The position numbers and the translations under genes were made by a program. Positions 47,743-60,036 of a stretch of DNA of 64,000 nt are shown piece after piece. The DNA lies in NCBI GenBank assembly GCA_914767715.1, contig OU612067.1:9920001-9984000 (forward strand). The letters are read 5' to 3'. A model generated the notes under the pieces. The model had not been told where the DNA came from. It saw only the letters and a list, made by a program, of their open reading frames with translations, and searched no databases. The stretch's first letter is position 1, and each line of letters opens with the position of its first letter. Origin of the DNA: Membranipora membranacea (taxonomy: Eukaryota > Bryozoa > Gymnolaemata > Cheilostomatida > Membraniporidae).

Positions 47743-48127
47743 CTTAGCTACTGTAGACAAGTTTTCTGTTCCGCCCAAATTAACTCTGTCCGTTGTTAAG
47801 AGTCAGGCGAAGACACCAACAAGAGTGATCAGTAAGCATCCCAGAACTAAGGCCACATAAAAGGAGATTGGCCGTTTATCGGGCTTCATGCTTTTCATCT
47901 AAAGAGTAGAAAGACAGGGTATGAGTTGCTTCAAGAAACATGTTATGGCTTCTATGTACTATGAAAACAATCATCTGTTGAAAGTCACTCAAATATGAGC
48001 AATATTGCTAAGATATAAGACCAAACATCATTGATACAATTTTGAGTTCCAGTTCAAACCTCCAACTTATAAACCAGTTCGTTCAACCTAATAATAAACT
48101 TACCTTAACTGTGTCGATCTTCATGTT
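47743..48127 (-). pseudogene. Third type II membrane-protein head, stop after the helix
   Basis: Exon 1 (48107-48127) encodes MKIDTVK, donor GTAAGT. Exon 2 (47743-47898, 156 nt, phase 0, donor GTAAG) aligns codon for codon with 1913-2068: DKRPISFYVALVLGCLLITL, then GVFA followed by TGA where the paralogue has the TGG of GVNLW, then LLTTDRVNL and ENLSTVAK. The reading frame after the stop is preserved to the donor. No downstream lectin exon was recognised on the minus strand to the left. Likely a pseudogene by one G-to-A change; otherwise a membrane stub of 39 residues. Confidence 0.78.
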
Positions 48128-49340
48128 GCAAGCTCACTGCACTGATGCTGTAACTTAACTGACACACTTGACACAAATATTTGTTATGAGATCAAGATAT
48201 TAATTACAACATTGACCTTTTCATCTAGGGCTGGGCAGCGTAACCACTTTAATTGCTCCCACAGCAAATTAGTCAAGCCTTTGCTGCCTCACTGACAGTC
48301 ATAAAGAAAGATAAAGCCATTTTTATTTCGCCGATTGAGTCAAGAGTGCTCCATAAGATTATTCAAATTTATGAAGTTTTTTGAACAGAGCACCCAACTA
48401 GACACCAATTCGAAGAAAGCAAGTACAACAGTGCAGAGGAAACATTTCCTCTGAATTAACCAAAGAAAATCAGGCTGGTTACGGTAACCTAGTGTGATCG
48501 ATTGGCTATCATCCATCATATTTATGGATAAGGTATGTGCTATTCACAGGTGCTCTTCTAATAACAGTATCAGCCAAATGTGTTTCATTTTTTTTGCATT
48601 GCCCATCCCTATTTTTGCCATTACCGGAAGATATCACTAGATGTATATCATCATATTGATGTGACATTTCAATTACTTGAACAATCATTTGTTTTGTCAT
48701 ATCAAGTTTACTGAAAACAAAAATGTAGCTGCCAAAAACAACCACTGTATATATAATAAGTATGTATGATATCATAGTCAACAACAACTTCCTCTCAAAC
48801 TATTTTTTGACCTCATTCATACGATTGTTTTTATTGTTATTTATTATGTTGCATCATAATTTCTATCCTAGGTAAACAGCCGCTGTTTTTGTATTTATTC
48901 ATGTCCTCCAACAAATAGACTCAGTGGTGGAAATGGGCCTATACGGCGTATAGGAAGTTCTCATCAATGCCTACACACCTTCAATAAGTGTATAGGCACT
49001 TATAACATATCACTGCTGTGCACTTTGTATGCTTGGATATGTTTGTTTATGTTGTATTGTAGGGTTTGTTTACTTTTACTTTACTGTTTGCTTCAGTCAA
49101 AACATACTCTTAGATTTAGGCTCAAAATTTCAAAAAGATACACCGAAAACACTGTAATTAGGGCACAAATATTAAAAATAATTCACGGGGGAGAACCCCC
49201 GCACCACCCTGTCACCGGGAGGGCGCTGCTCGGGATCGATCTCAATGTTAGGTGTACAGAGACATATTGTGGTTTTTTATCTTCTTGGCTCACTCCTTCA
49301 GCTGACCTTGCAATCTGTCTTCACAGGCTATCAATAAATC
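48128..49340. other. No gene recognised
   Basis: The minus frame 48509-48787 starts with a hydrophobic helix but has no domain and no paralogue. CAGTGGTGGAAATGG at 48923 resembles a hAT end, but no matching partner end or target duplication was found. Confidence 0.45.
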
Positions 49341-49365
49341 AACATTACTAAACATATCAACACGA

Positions 49366-50220
49366 TTTTTTAGTTGGATGACTCAGGAGTTAAATAAAAA
49401 GTAGATTGGTTATTATTGTCCAGCTGTAGTTTTAAGGCTAAGCAATAAGTTTTTTTAGTTGGATGACTCAGGAGTTAAATAAAAAATAGATCGGTGATTA
49501 TTGTCCAGTTGTAGTTTAAAGGCTAAGCAATAAGTTTTTTTAGTTGGATGACTCAGGAGTTAAATAAAAAGTAGATTGGTTATTATTGTCCAGTTGTAGT
49601 TTAAAGGCTAAGCAATAAGTTTTTTTAGTTGGATGACTCAGGAGTTAAATAAAAAATAGATCGGTGATTATTGTCCAGTTGTAGTTTTAAGGCTAAGCAA
49701 TAAGTTTTTTTAGTTGGATGACTCAGGAGTTAAATAAAAAGTAGATTGGTTATTATTGTCCAGTTGTAGTTTAAAGGCTAAGCAATAAGTTTTTTTAGTT
49801 GGATGACTCAGGAGTTAAATAAAAAATAGATCGGTGATTATTGTCCAGTTGTAGTTTTAAGGCTAAGCAATAAGTTTTTTTAGTTGGATGACTCAGGAGT
49901 TAAATAAATAGTAGATTGGTTATTATTGTCCAGTTGTAGTTTAAAGGCTAAGCAATAAGTTTTTTTAGTTGGATGACTCAGGAGTTAAATAAAAAATAGA
50001 TCGGTGATTATTGTCCAGTTGTAGTTTTAAGGCTAAGCAATAAGTTTTTTTAGTTGGATGACTCAGGAGTTAAATAAAAAGTAGATTGGTTATTATTGTC
50101 CAGTTGTAGTTTAAAAGCTAAGCAATAAGTTTTTTTAGTTGGATGACTCAGGAGTTAAATAAAAAATAGATCGGTGATTATTGTCCAGTTGTAGTTTTAA
50201 GGCTAAGCAGCAATAAGTTT
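49366..50220. repeat. 85-bp satellite, ten units arranged as 170-bp dimers
   Basis: GGATGACTCAGGAG starts at 49376, 49461, 49546, 49631, 49716, 49801, 49886, 49971, 50056 and 50141, exactly 85 bp apart. Odd units read GTAGATTGGTT and even units ATAGATCGGTG in strict alternation, so the array amplified as a 170-bp dimer. Every unit has TGACTCA, the AP-1 consensus. No coding frame. Confidence 0.96.
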
Positions 50221-50223
50221 TTT

Positions 50224-50409
50224 TCAGAGCCTTAACCATGGATACTCACTTGGAGTGATATTATTTCTGCTCTCATGGTTTATTTTCATTTGACATGAAA
50301 GCATTTGACATTCACTGCCCATGCTAAGTTTTATACTGTGACACTGACAAACACAGGTATTGCGATTCATATCACTTCCATAAATCTGACCAGCTGGCGC
50401 TGGTTTCAT
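50224..50409 (-). other. Possible Cys-rich exon
   Basis: Minus frame with NTCVCQCHSIKLSMGSEC then QMLSC, followed in frame by a donor-like CCAA|GTGAGT at about 50247. Preceded by TATTGCAAAG, a passable acceptor. The cysteine spacing recalls VWC-type modules but is too short to assign. Not clearly joined to 50793-50954. Confidence 0.3.
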
Positions 50410-50792
50410 CTTTGCAATATACCTTGAAAAAGCGTCACAAAATGGGATCTTATCAATCTTTGTTTCCTGTGTTTAGTTACTCAAACACCTGGAAAAAGTC
50501 GCATCAAATTTCAAAACTATTTAGCAACAAAGCAGCGTGAAGTTATTCCTACAAATAAGATTTCTATATCTGAAGACCTAATTTCTGTACGCACTCAGCA
50601 ATTCTGCAAATTCTATGAGCTAGTAGAAGTTTATTTTGCCAAATTCTGCCGTGTAAAGAGAATAAAAGTTCCAGTGGAAGACCTTTGCTTGTCACCCTAC
50701 TGATCTTCAAGCTGCGTCAGAAAAAAAACAAAGATCATTCGGTGATACAAATTTTTCTATTGTCGACGTTTCGAAACTGCTAACACGAAAAG

Positions 50793-50954
50793 TTAATAAT
50801 ACAGTACATGGTAGTGAGGCGTGTTGGAGATGACCTCACACGAGTCACAACAAGCAATTTTTTCATTAACGGATACGAGACGCACATTATTTGTGTATTT
50901 GCATTGGTCACTTTCCTCAGCAGTACATTCATAGTTCTTTGGCCAGCATGGATC
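50793..50954 (-). CDS. Orphan Cys-rich terminal exon
   Basis: After a good acceptor (TATTTGATGTCAG) the minus strand reads DPCWPKNYECTAEESDQC, then VRLVSVNEKIACCDSCE and ends ..HVLYY with TAA; 53 residues, seven cysteines, in a region with few other open frames. The density of Cys and the clean acceptor favour a real exon of a secreted or extracellular protein. The family is not recognised. Upstream exons would lie right of 50954 on the minus strand and were not found. Confidence 0.4.
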   Translation of the reverse strand, partial: DPCWPKNYECTAEESDQCKYTNNVRLVSVNEKIACCDSCEVISNTPHYHVLYY

Positions 50955-52798
50955 CTGACATCAAATAAACACATCAGAAAATTGATACGGTTATAGCTTT
51001 GCTGTTCTATTGGGCGCATAGTATAGCTGCCATAATGCAATGTTTATTCACAATTCACATCTAACCTTAGGTGCAGCATTGCTAATAAATCTGAGTTTCT
51101 CGGCTAGGAAACCTGGTATGGTTATTGGTCTCGGTTTTGGTTTTTAGTATATTTCTCTATCATACTAGGTTTGATAGCATCAATATTTTAGTTTTGTAGA
51201 CAGTATCAAAGTTACCATAGCTAAAAGATCTCATATTACTATCACTCACTGAAAAAAGCTTTTCAAGCATTTCTGGGTGCAGTGATGCCAACCAACTTGT
51301 ATAAGTTGACAGTTTATTATGTTCTTAAATTCATTACTTGAGGTGAGGATCTGTTTCAATTTTGTCGCCAGTTGTAACGCCAACATCTACAAATCTACAC
51401 CTACAGTTGTCACTCTGAAAAGGTACGATGAATCTGGGTATACCAATTAACTCTTACAAGTCATTAAATACAACGATCCGGCAAAATTCAAACTGTTTTA
51501 TTGACCTGACTGAAGTTGCAGCAAAATTATGATCATCAATGCTGTGTTGGTAGCTGCAATGCCTTCAGTTACATTGTTGCTAGGATTTATCCTCTCAATC
51601 ATCAAGAGAGGACAACTGCTCATCCTTAATAACCAAACAGGGTTGTCCCCCTTGATCAATAGGTGGAGAGTTTAGACAGAGTCAAATATTGATTTGCCTT
51701 AGACAGACACCACAATACAATGTAAGTATCGGCAATACAGCCGTAAAAGTACATCTCACATGACCATCCACTTATATATTTGCATTCAACTCTATGCCAA
51801 AACATTGTATTACTGCGGCTATTCATCACTGAGGGAGGTATATTTGTTTTCAGATTCAGATCATGTCTTCCTTGTCATGTGACACACACCTGCCAACAAG
51901 GAAGTCATATAAGAAAGCGCAGAAAATTATTATTCAACTACTGTTTGCTTTTGTTCCATTTTATCTTGTTTGTTACGATGAGACGGCAAGGGATTAATGT
52001 GATGTAACAATTTTACAGAAGTTGAAGTCAGTGGATATAAGATAATAAACGACACGAGATGCCAGCTTTATTTGTTGATCATTCACAGGTGAGGCACAAA
52101 GTTTAAAGGACACTCAATTTTTTTGAGAATTAAAACATGCTCACTTGCAAACAAATGTCACTTGATCGAAGGAACAGGAGTGACTTTCCAAATCAAGAAT
52201 ATCCTTTAGCTTGGGGCGAATTCATTCTTACTCGTGGGCCATAACCATAGCCATATTATGTTCACAGATTCCACAGGCCATGGGTCTAAAATAATTTTGA
52301 CCACATACTTTGTATAGGCAAAAAATTAGTTTATTTCATTCTGCTCTCATATGTATTATGACATCGCTGACTTTTTTTACAACCTGTCCTCTGACCACAA
52401 AATGAATCAATCAGTGTATGAAATATTACAGCTATATGAATATAACTAAATAATATTCACAACTTTCTCCCTGATATGAATTAATGACATTTCAGCACAT
52501 TTATTTAATCACAATGTAAATAATATCCTGTCAATGCAATCAGTCAAGCAGCACTGAGCTCTCTAAAAGCCACATGACATGACTTATTCAGCTGAATTGA
52601 TCGCTATAAGTTTTTGTCAACATAAACGAGGAAGTAGCCTAAGCATGCACATGATAGTGATAAAGCTTAGTTAGTGTTCTTAGCTGCTCATAATCAGGAT
52701 AACATTCTTGCCGTATCGTCAGTCTTTATGTAAGTGATATCACTTGAGCAGCAGTCAACTAGGTATACATTTTGAAGAATTAATCGACAAGAGAAGAG
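50955..52798. other. No gene recognised
   Basis: Spacer upstream of the FnII/CUB receptor gene; its promoter should lie near the right end. No TATA box or motif stands out. Confidence 0.5.
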
Positions 52799-55700
52799 AT
52801 GAAGGGTATCTTAGTGCTCTTTTGTGGATTAGCAAGCTGTCAGATGCTGGTCAAAGGTGAGTCTGCTGAGATTAGCCACTCAGTCTAGCTAAGACTTAGC
52901 TTAGAGTGTATCTCCTGTTTATCGACCGCTTAACAACAAAGCAAGCCCTAGCAATAATTGGGTATCTAACCTTTATTCCACTACCAATTTACAGGAATAT
53001 AATACGAATGTGTAAGGACCCGCTCTTTGTAGAACATAAAACCTGAGCTTTTCACATCTGTAGCACTCAACGATTGATGGTTCCAGGGCACTCTTGAGTT
53101 ATGAAAGCTTAAGCTGCTGTCATGAGGGGAGGGCTTGGGAAAGATGTTGGTGTTCTCAAGGTGAACATAAGTGGACTGTCCAGTTTTAGGCAATTTAATT
53201 TCGCATCTAAATGGATGATATACCTGCCTGCTAGCGCTGTCATTCATTCTAATGTTGAATTCAATCATTTATGTACAACTTTGCTGTCCTTCTATCAGTC
53301 AAGCTTCTGCTCAGCTTCCCCTTAACATACCTGAAATATTCAGACTCACTGCTTAGTAGATTTGGCTGTAGACATTTTCTCGTTGAGAGGGAGGATGGGA
53401 GGGGGGTGCAGAATTAATCTATGTGCTGCTAAATGTATGTTCCAGACCTAATTCTTGGCTTGTAGGTTGTCTGTCTGTAAGTGTGCTACTCTTAGGTACA
53501 ATTACTACTTTTCATTTCTTAACTACCCCCTCTCGCAGCTCACTCACACAAAAATCATTAAATCTCCTGAGAAAAAGCCATTTCAAATTGGTACTGCTTG
53601 TAACAAACACTTTTTTTAAGATTTATGAGACTATTACTGTTTTGAAGTCGTTCAATATGTTATCACCAACCATATAAATTGATACGATTTTGATTCTGAC
53701 AATTTGGTAGGCTCTGTTACTGCTGCCGGTGACCAGTTACTATACAAGCGAAGGGAGTTTTTGTATACTTGTTCTGAAACACCTGCTGGCAGCACTATAT
53801 TTTTTCTGTTGGTCGATTTGTCCTCCCTTACTTAGAGAGAGCATAACTCCTCTAACTTTTGTATCACACAATTAACACAAAGCCGATAACGCCTTTATAA
53901 CATCCGCTGTGACTACAGAAGCACGTCCACCCTCATTAATCTACATAACAGAGCCAGTAATGCAGCCTGTGCACCTTCGAATGACTTTTATAAACCCCTA
54001 CAATGCCACATCAGAGCCAGAATGTCGGTTTGTAAAATCTACTTCCCTTGAATATGAGTTTTTTGACATGAATGCCTTCAGAATGATTATTTAATATTCA
54101 AACAGCAGATACTGATGATGAGCTCTGTGTTTTCCCATTCGTGTACAAGGGTGTTACATATTACACATGCACCACAGTAGATAATGAGGGAGACTATTGG
54201 TGTGCTTTAACCACTACATTTGAACAGTCTAATAGATGGAAAGATTGTGAAGGTAAGGAAGTAAATACCCACCATCACCTGCCGTGTTTATACTGCTCTA
54301 GTCGTTCATTATTAACTGTGTGGTTATGGTAAATTCAGTTTGGAATCCAACCAAATGATGTCAACATTAGCTCTAAGGATGATAACAGGCAATGTTCAAT
54401 TTACATGGAAGCGATTCATCAGTCTGATCCACTTCCACTTGCTGAATCATAGTAGCGCTTGCCTGCAGCTTGTCGATAGAGGGGAAAAATGCCAACGCTG
54501 TCAAAATTAAACCAACTTGATCTAGGTTTCTTTAGTAACAGCAGCCATGGCGTGTTGATAAACCTATTATTGGATGACTCTGCCGCTGCTTAAATTTTAA
54601 AATCTCATATTTTCGAAGACATGTTATTTACTTTCTTCTTTCTCTTAATTATTTACTTTCTTCGCTCTCTTAATTATTTACTTTCTTCTTTCTCTTAATG
54701 TACAGGTGCAACTGAAGCAGAGAGCTCAGTTTACGTTATGTTAGGTGGAAAGAATAAGCGTATTATGCATCAGACAGGAACCATTATCAGTCACAGAGGA
54801 TATCAACAACAGAATTATTTTAGCGATGTGAACAGCAAACTGTGGATACGAGTAAATGGAGTCTTATCAGTCACCTTAAACGTTTTGGATTTTGTGCTTG
54901 AAAATGCTCGCTCAAATGGCAGCTGCTATGACTATCTCCAATTGAACGATGGTGCGCGCTACTGTCAAAACAATCTTAGCTCGGGGCAGAAAAGAACCTT
55001 CATCAATGCTAATGGAAGATTAAGGCTCAGTTTCTACACTGACAGTTGGAAGGTGAACCGAGGATTCAGGATTCAATACAGCTATTTTAGTGAGTGGAAT
55101 CGAATTTGGAATTACAAAATGAAGGTATAACTATCCTCAGAATACAAGTGTGTACAGCCTCATCCAAATTTGACTGGGTCATTGTAACCAGCTGTCAGGA
55201 AGTTTGATGTACAATGCCAAGTCCGATTCTTTAGAGATTGGGAATTTAATTTTCAAGTTTTTCAGTCTACTGTGACAAAATGTATTCTGAGTTTAGTATA
55301 GGGAGTGATTCAGAAATGATATCCTCAAATCTGAGACTCATCAGCAGAGTGGGCTGAGAAATGTTAAAACTTTGGCCAATTAAGCTGTTCTCAAAAACCT
55401 TCTTGTGATGTTTGTAGGTGTTGGTTTGCATGGACATTATTATCAAACCAAATGCTGCTCAGCAATGGTCAACATTTGGATATGGTCTTCTATCAGTTCA
55501 TTTGATATAAATTTGTCAGATATCAGGGAACCAAACAGAAATTTATCACCCACTCTGTCCATTCAATTTTTGATTCAGCATTCCCTAATCCTACATTATT
55601 ATTACTCCAAAGATTTTTACCTGGTAATATCAGGAAAATATAAAGCCTTGAATCAATGCAGTTATTAGAAGGTCAAACTCAGCAGCTCATAACAGGGTCT

Positions 55701-58700
55701 AATTAATCATCATTGCGCCTAAAAACACAATCATTGATCGAAGGTGTCAAATTATTTGTAGCGATAGAAACTTCCAGTTGCGAGACAGACAGACTTCAAA
55801 ATGCCTATCAGTACATTCAACCTGCTGCTAATTTAGATAAAATTGTTAATGCAGTGTCTGCAGAGTGTAGAATAGGACCTCCAACAATCAGTGATACACT
55901 TTACTGTGACAGCAGCAGCAACACATGGAATGTGGTCAATACTGGCTTTGCAAACTCTCTATGTTTCAATATTCTTGGTATGATCAATCAGATATTTGGT
56001 TTTAAAGTTGTTTATTTGTTAAGAGCCCGCAAAATGCCAGCTGTCCAAGGTCTGATGCCCTTTTAAAGTAACAGTTGTCTTTAACAATGTTCCATGCATT
56101 TAGGTGGTTGATTTTCCTGTCACCATTATTTGAGCTACGATTACATTGGATTTTCTGCCTAATTGAATAAAAAATGTGAGAAATTTCAAAGAGTTAGAAT
56201 ATGTTATTTTCCTCCCATCAGCAGTTACATCAGCTATTTTGTTTGTTTGCATGAAAACTGTCACCACTTGTTGAAAATTTATTTGACAATACAATGCGAC
56301 AGGAAAACTATTTCACAATAGATGATTGCATTCTTCTTTCAAGCCTTGACATTTTCTCAAAATGATATTTACCTCCGCTAATTGAGATCTTTTCTAATTT
56401 GTTTAGGCGCTCTTGCAGTCCACAATCCTCAGGATACCTCACACTCACAGAAAGTAACTAGTAACAAGCAAGGATATGTTATAAGTCACACAAACTTCCC
56501 TGAAGATTACACAGCTCACATCAACTCCTCTCTGACTATCACAGGGTTACAGCCTCAGCAGATTGTACGGGTCAAGTTCCTGGTGTTAGATCTGTTTTAT
56601 GACCCCAAATATCGTGGCTGCCTATATGACTATCTGCAAATAACAGGGGTCGGCACTATCTGTTATAGTGATCCTGCTAGGGGTCCTGCTTTATATATAT
56701 GGTATACCGTAACTGTTTCCCGTTCTGAGCTAACCTTCAGATTCAGGACTAACGAGTACCACTCTACTATAAAATCTGGATTCTACTTTGAGTATGAAGG
56801 TCAGTAAGCCTTTGTATTGAATAATCTGATTTATTAAAATCAATGTCACCTTTTATACATAATCTTTCAAATCTGTATCAACTGATTGGTATAATATTGT
56901 TTTTACGATGTGATAGTGCAAAGAGAAATGAAAAAAAGAAGAAAAAAACACCCTTGAATTTAGTCATAATGTAAGTAAGTGTTTAATGAAAGTAATAATT
57001 TGTGAAGGTCAAGGTGCTTTGTTACAGATTTAACAGCTCATCATTGTGTAATGAAACAGACCACTGATCCCTATCTCCTTTTATCATCAGTTTTAGAGCC
57101 TGTACCAGTAACAACCACCACATATATATCACCCTCTACTGTCGAAACTGAACCTTCAACATTTACACCAACAACAGTAGCGATGATCACGCAAACAGCA
57201 GCTGGAATCAGCAGCACACAAAACCTGGTACCTGAAATAACTACAGGTATATCATCTACATATGCAACACTAACAGAAACCATGCCTCTTATCGGGTCAA
57301 CCGATACAAAAGCTACAAAAACAAGTATTCCAGGTTGACAGCACATTAATGTATACCTACGCTAACGGAAAGAGAAATTTGCATATAATAATGAAGGTTG
57401 TTGTGGCAGCTTCTAGACATTCTTACCCATGCTCGTTGGCGATGTAATTTTGTCATTTCGTTTCAACTTTATTTTGTTGATTTTTTTCATCACAGCTAAA
57501 AATCCAACAGACAGTGACACTCAAATGCAGGAACAAGATAACTCTGTGGCTTTAGGAGCTGGAATCAGTGTATCAGCACTCATCATTCTTATCGCTGTTG
57601 TAATAGCAGTACTAGTGCTTATGAGACGTCGCCGAGAAGAGGCTAAGTAAGTCACACCGCTGAGAGAACAAATCATCGGTGCTTTGAAACTTGAGGTCAA
57701 TTGTGTGATTTTAATTTTCTCATCTTGTGATGGTAAATTAACTCAACTATGAAAGTGTGGTGACAGCTAACAGAAGTAGGCGTTTCCTCAATAAATAATA
57801 GCCATTATCTAGCCATGCCTGAAGCTGTACACACTACACACTCGCAAGTGATGTTTCAGGCTGGTGTCAAACTCACTCAAATTCCTGAAAAATCATCATT
57901 TTTTTAGGAGTAAGCCAGATGATGGAGATAGTGGACCAACATACGGTTACACAAACCAATTGGCTGAAAACACACTTCAAATTAGGATGTCAGCATTATC
58001 TGTGGACTCAGGTATGTTTGCTGCCCTTATCTGTTTTTTGTTCATAACTTTACGAGTTTACGAGGTTCTACTAAACCATTTAAGTATACCTAGGAACTGA
58101 GGTCGGCCTGGTCAGTACTTGATAACTGAGGATATATTGAGTTCACTATGTAGATATGAGTTTAAAGTGTTCTTTCTTTGTAACTTCTGTTTATCCATGG
58201 TTGGGCACATAAGTTACACAGTTTCAATACTGTATTCACATAACGTGTGTGCGGCTCGTTTTGACTTTTCAAATCAGGTTCTTTGCTCTTGACAGAAGTG
58301 GAAACCTATTACTCCTTGTCTGACACAGCAGGGTTGAACAACAACCCAGCATCTAACACCAGTGCAGCAACATCACAGGTGGTGGATACAGGTGATATTT
58401 ATCACCTAGCTGATGATGCATGGACAGATAACTCTGAGTATACACTAGCGGAGGAGGTAACTCCTAATAAAATAGCGGTTAATGCGCAAGGTCAAGGTCA
58501 AGTAACAGGCTATGAAGATGAGTATCAGCTGGCTTACTCCAGTGCTGAAGATTATGCCAACATCGAGACTTTCAATAGGTAATACTTATTAGAGTTTGAA
58601 CTGTAGCACTGGTCTCATAGCACTTTTACACAGGGAATAATTATCATCCTATCAATTCATGTTTGATGTGGATTTGGATGAAATTGTATGAAGGCTATCA

Positions 58701-59037
58701 ATCGACTATGAAGATTAGTGTGTGTAAATGAAGAGTAATTTGAGTTTGATCCTAACGGTCTAAAAACCTGTTTTACTCAGTTCAAAACTAATCACACCTG
58801 GCTAGGTATGTTGGTCCATCCCTTGTGTGGATAAAAACCTCAAACTAATCTGGCTATGCAAAGAACTACATCGCAAAATGATAAGATAACTTTGTTTTTC
58901 CAAATAATTTCAGAGTTGAAGACGAAAGGACGCTTGGAGAGGATTACTCTTCAGTTCTTGTGACAACAAAGACCAAGAAGACAAAGAGTGATCCTGGTGT
59001 TACAGAGCTTGTTGACAATGAGCTGTATGGTAGTTAA
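52799..59037 (+). CDS. FnII-CUB-sushi-CUB membrane receptor with tyrosine-rich tail
   Basis: Ten exons: 52799-52856, 54106-54252, 54706-55089, 55762-55977, 56407-56799, 57091-57333, 57496-57646, 57908-58011, 58278-58578, 58914-59037; 2121 nt, 706 residues, every phase consistent. Order: signal peptide (1-19); fibronectin type II (20-68; CVFPFVYKG, YYTC, YWCAL, RWKDC); CUB1 (69-196); four-Cys sushi-like module (197-268); CUB2 (269-399; CLYDYLQI); Thr-rich stalk (400-480); membrane helix (about 499-523) then RRRR; cytoplasmic tail (524-706). The tail has 12 Tyr, with repeated Y-x-L-(A/S) motifs at 577, 607, 620 and 648, YTNQ (545) and YANI (658) of Grb2-SH2 type, and YSSV (677). Domains are phase-1 modules, as in shuffled animal genes. 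Ligand unknown; a signalling recognition receptor is inferred. The sushi call is the weakest. One weak donor (GTTGAC after exon 6). Confidence 0.88.
54624..54698 (+). promoter_or_regulatory. Triplicated polypyrimidine/branch-point unit before the CUB1 exon
   Basis: Three adjacent 25-bp copies of TTATTTACTTTC.. ending CTCTTAA lie directly before the acceptor TGTACAG|G at 54705. Each copy brings a pyrimidine tract and a TTAAT-like branch-point candidate, so the 3' splice site is preceded by three potential branch sites. Confidence 0.7.
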
Positions 59038-60036
59038 GCGAATGATAATTTGACAAGACAAGACTATATACTTGGGGTGTATCAATCTTGTCTTTAGATG
59101 ACAGCCTTCATTGAATTTGTGTTGAGATTGATTTCGATGTTAAGTATTTACATATTTCATAGCTTTTGATTTGATTTCTGCTTTTCCTATGTGCTTGTTC
59201 CCGTCTTTTTGAAATCGTTCATATCACGTCATGTTATTTGCACATTTATATTTGATTTTGTATTAGTTAATCAATTTTCTTTTTCTATCATTTGTCAATA
59301 TTGGAGTTACGTTTACCTTATACAAGAGAAGACAATCTGCAATTTTATCATGATCAATCATGGATAAGCTGGGTTATGCATTACTTTTGACAAACTGTAA
59401 AACAAGGTGACTGAGCGGGAAAATCCCAGCTAAAGGATTCCTAGACATATGTGGATAACATGGCTGTGACTTTGAACTAACAATGAGCATCTTGATGATG
59501 ATGGATGTGTTGACTGGGAATCGATGTCATTGATCGGCTTTTGGTATCTAGCAGGCGAGGCAATTTTGATAATTACATATTCACTCATACAGTTGGCGTT
59601 CCTGAAACCAAAAGTAATCTAAGGCGGTTCAAAAATGAAATTTGTAGAGTTCCAATTGTACACTGTAATACGAAAAATATCAATTATGTTTATGCTTTCA
59701 TTTCCCTAACCCCAAAATAATCCAGTATATGAATGATTCATAACCACAATTAGTACTATGAGATTGAAAACTTCCTGTTTGCCATAAATCAGTAGCCTAC
59801 AATTATCGAATCACCGATGTATGATATTATGTAATTGCATTCAGTCAAGAGGTACTCACACTACAAATATCACATGACTCACAAAGCTTCATTCTCATTT
59901 TAGTCGGTTAAAACGTGCGATTTGCTGTAAATAAGACTACCAATACTGTCTCACTGGTTTCGGTACAAGTTTGAGGATAGATAGGTCAAGGAGTAACAGC
60001 TTGGATAGGTAGATAAATAAATAAATGATAGAAGAT
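59038..60036. other. Spacer between the receptor and its decayed paralogue
   Basis: 3' UTR of the preceding gene presumably lies here, but I see no convincing AATAAA. Nothing else recognised. Confidence 0.5.

Noticed and set aside
48509-48787. Minus-strand frame starting with a membrane-like helix
   Set aside because: No downstream domain, no paralogue, not in phase with the head exons at 47743-48127.
48915-49230. Possible hAT element starting CAGTGGTGGAAATGG
   Set aside because: No matching inverted end and no repeat of the preceding 8 bases downstream.
53711-53840. Possible extra exon after the receptor's signal exon (GSVTAAGDQLLYKRREF..)
   Set aside because: It has an acceptor and the right phase but runs into TAG without a donor; the direct join to the FnII exon is fully consistent.
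53920-54091. Open frame EARPPSLIYITEP.. after TGACTACAG
   Set aside because: No donor in the required phase before the stop.
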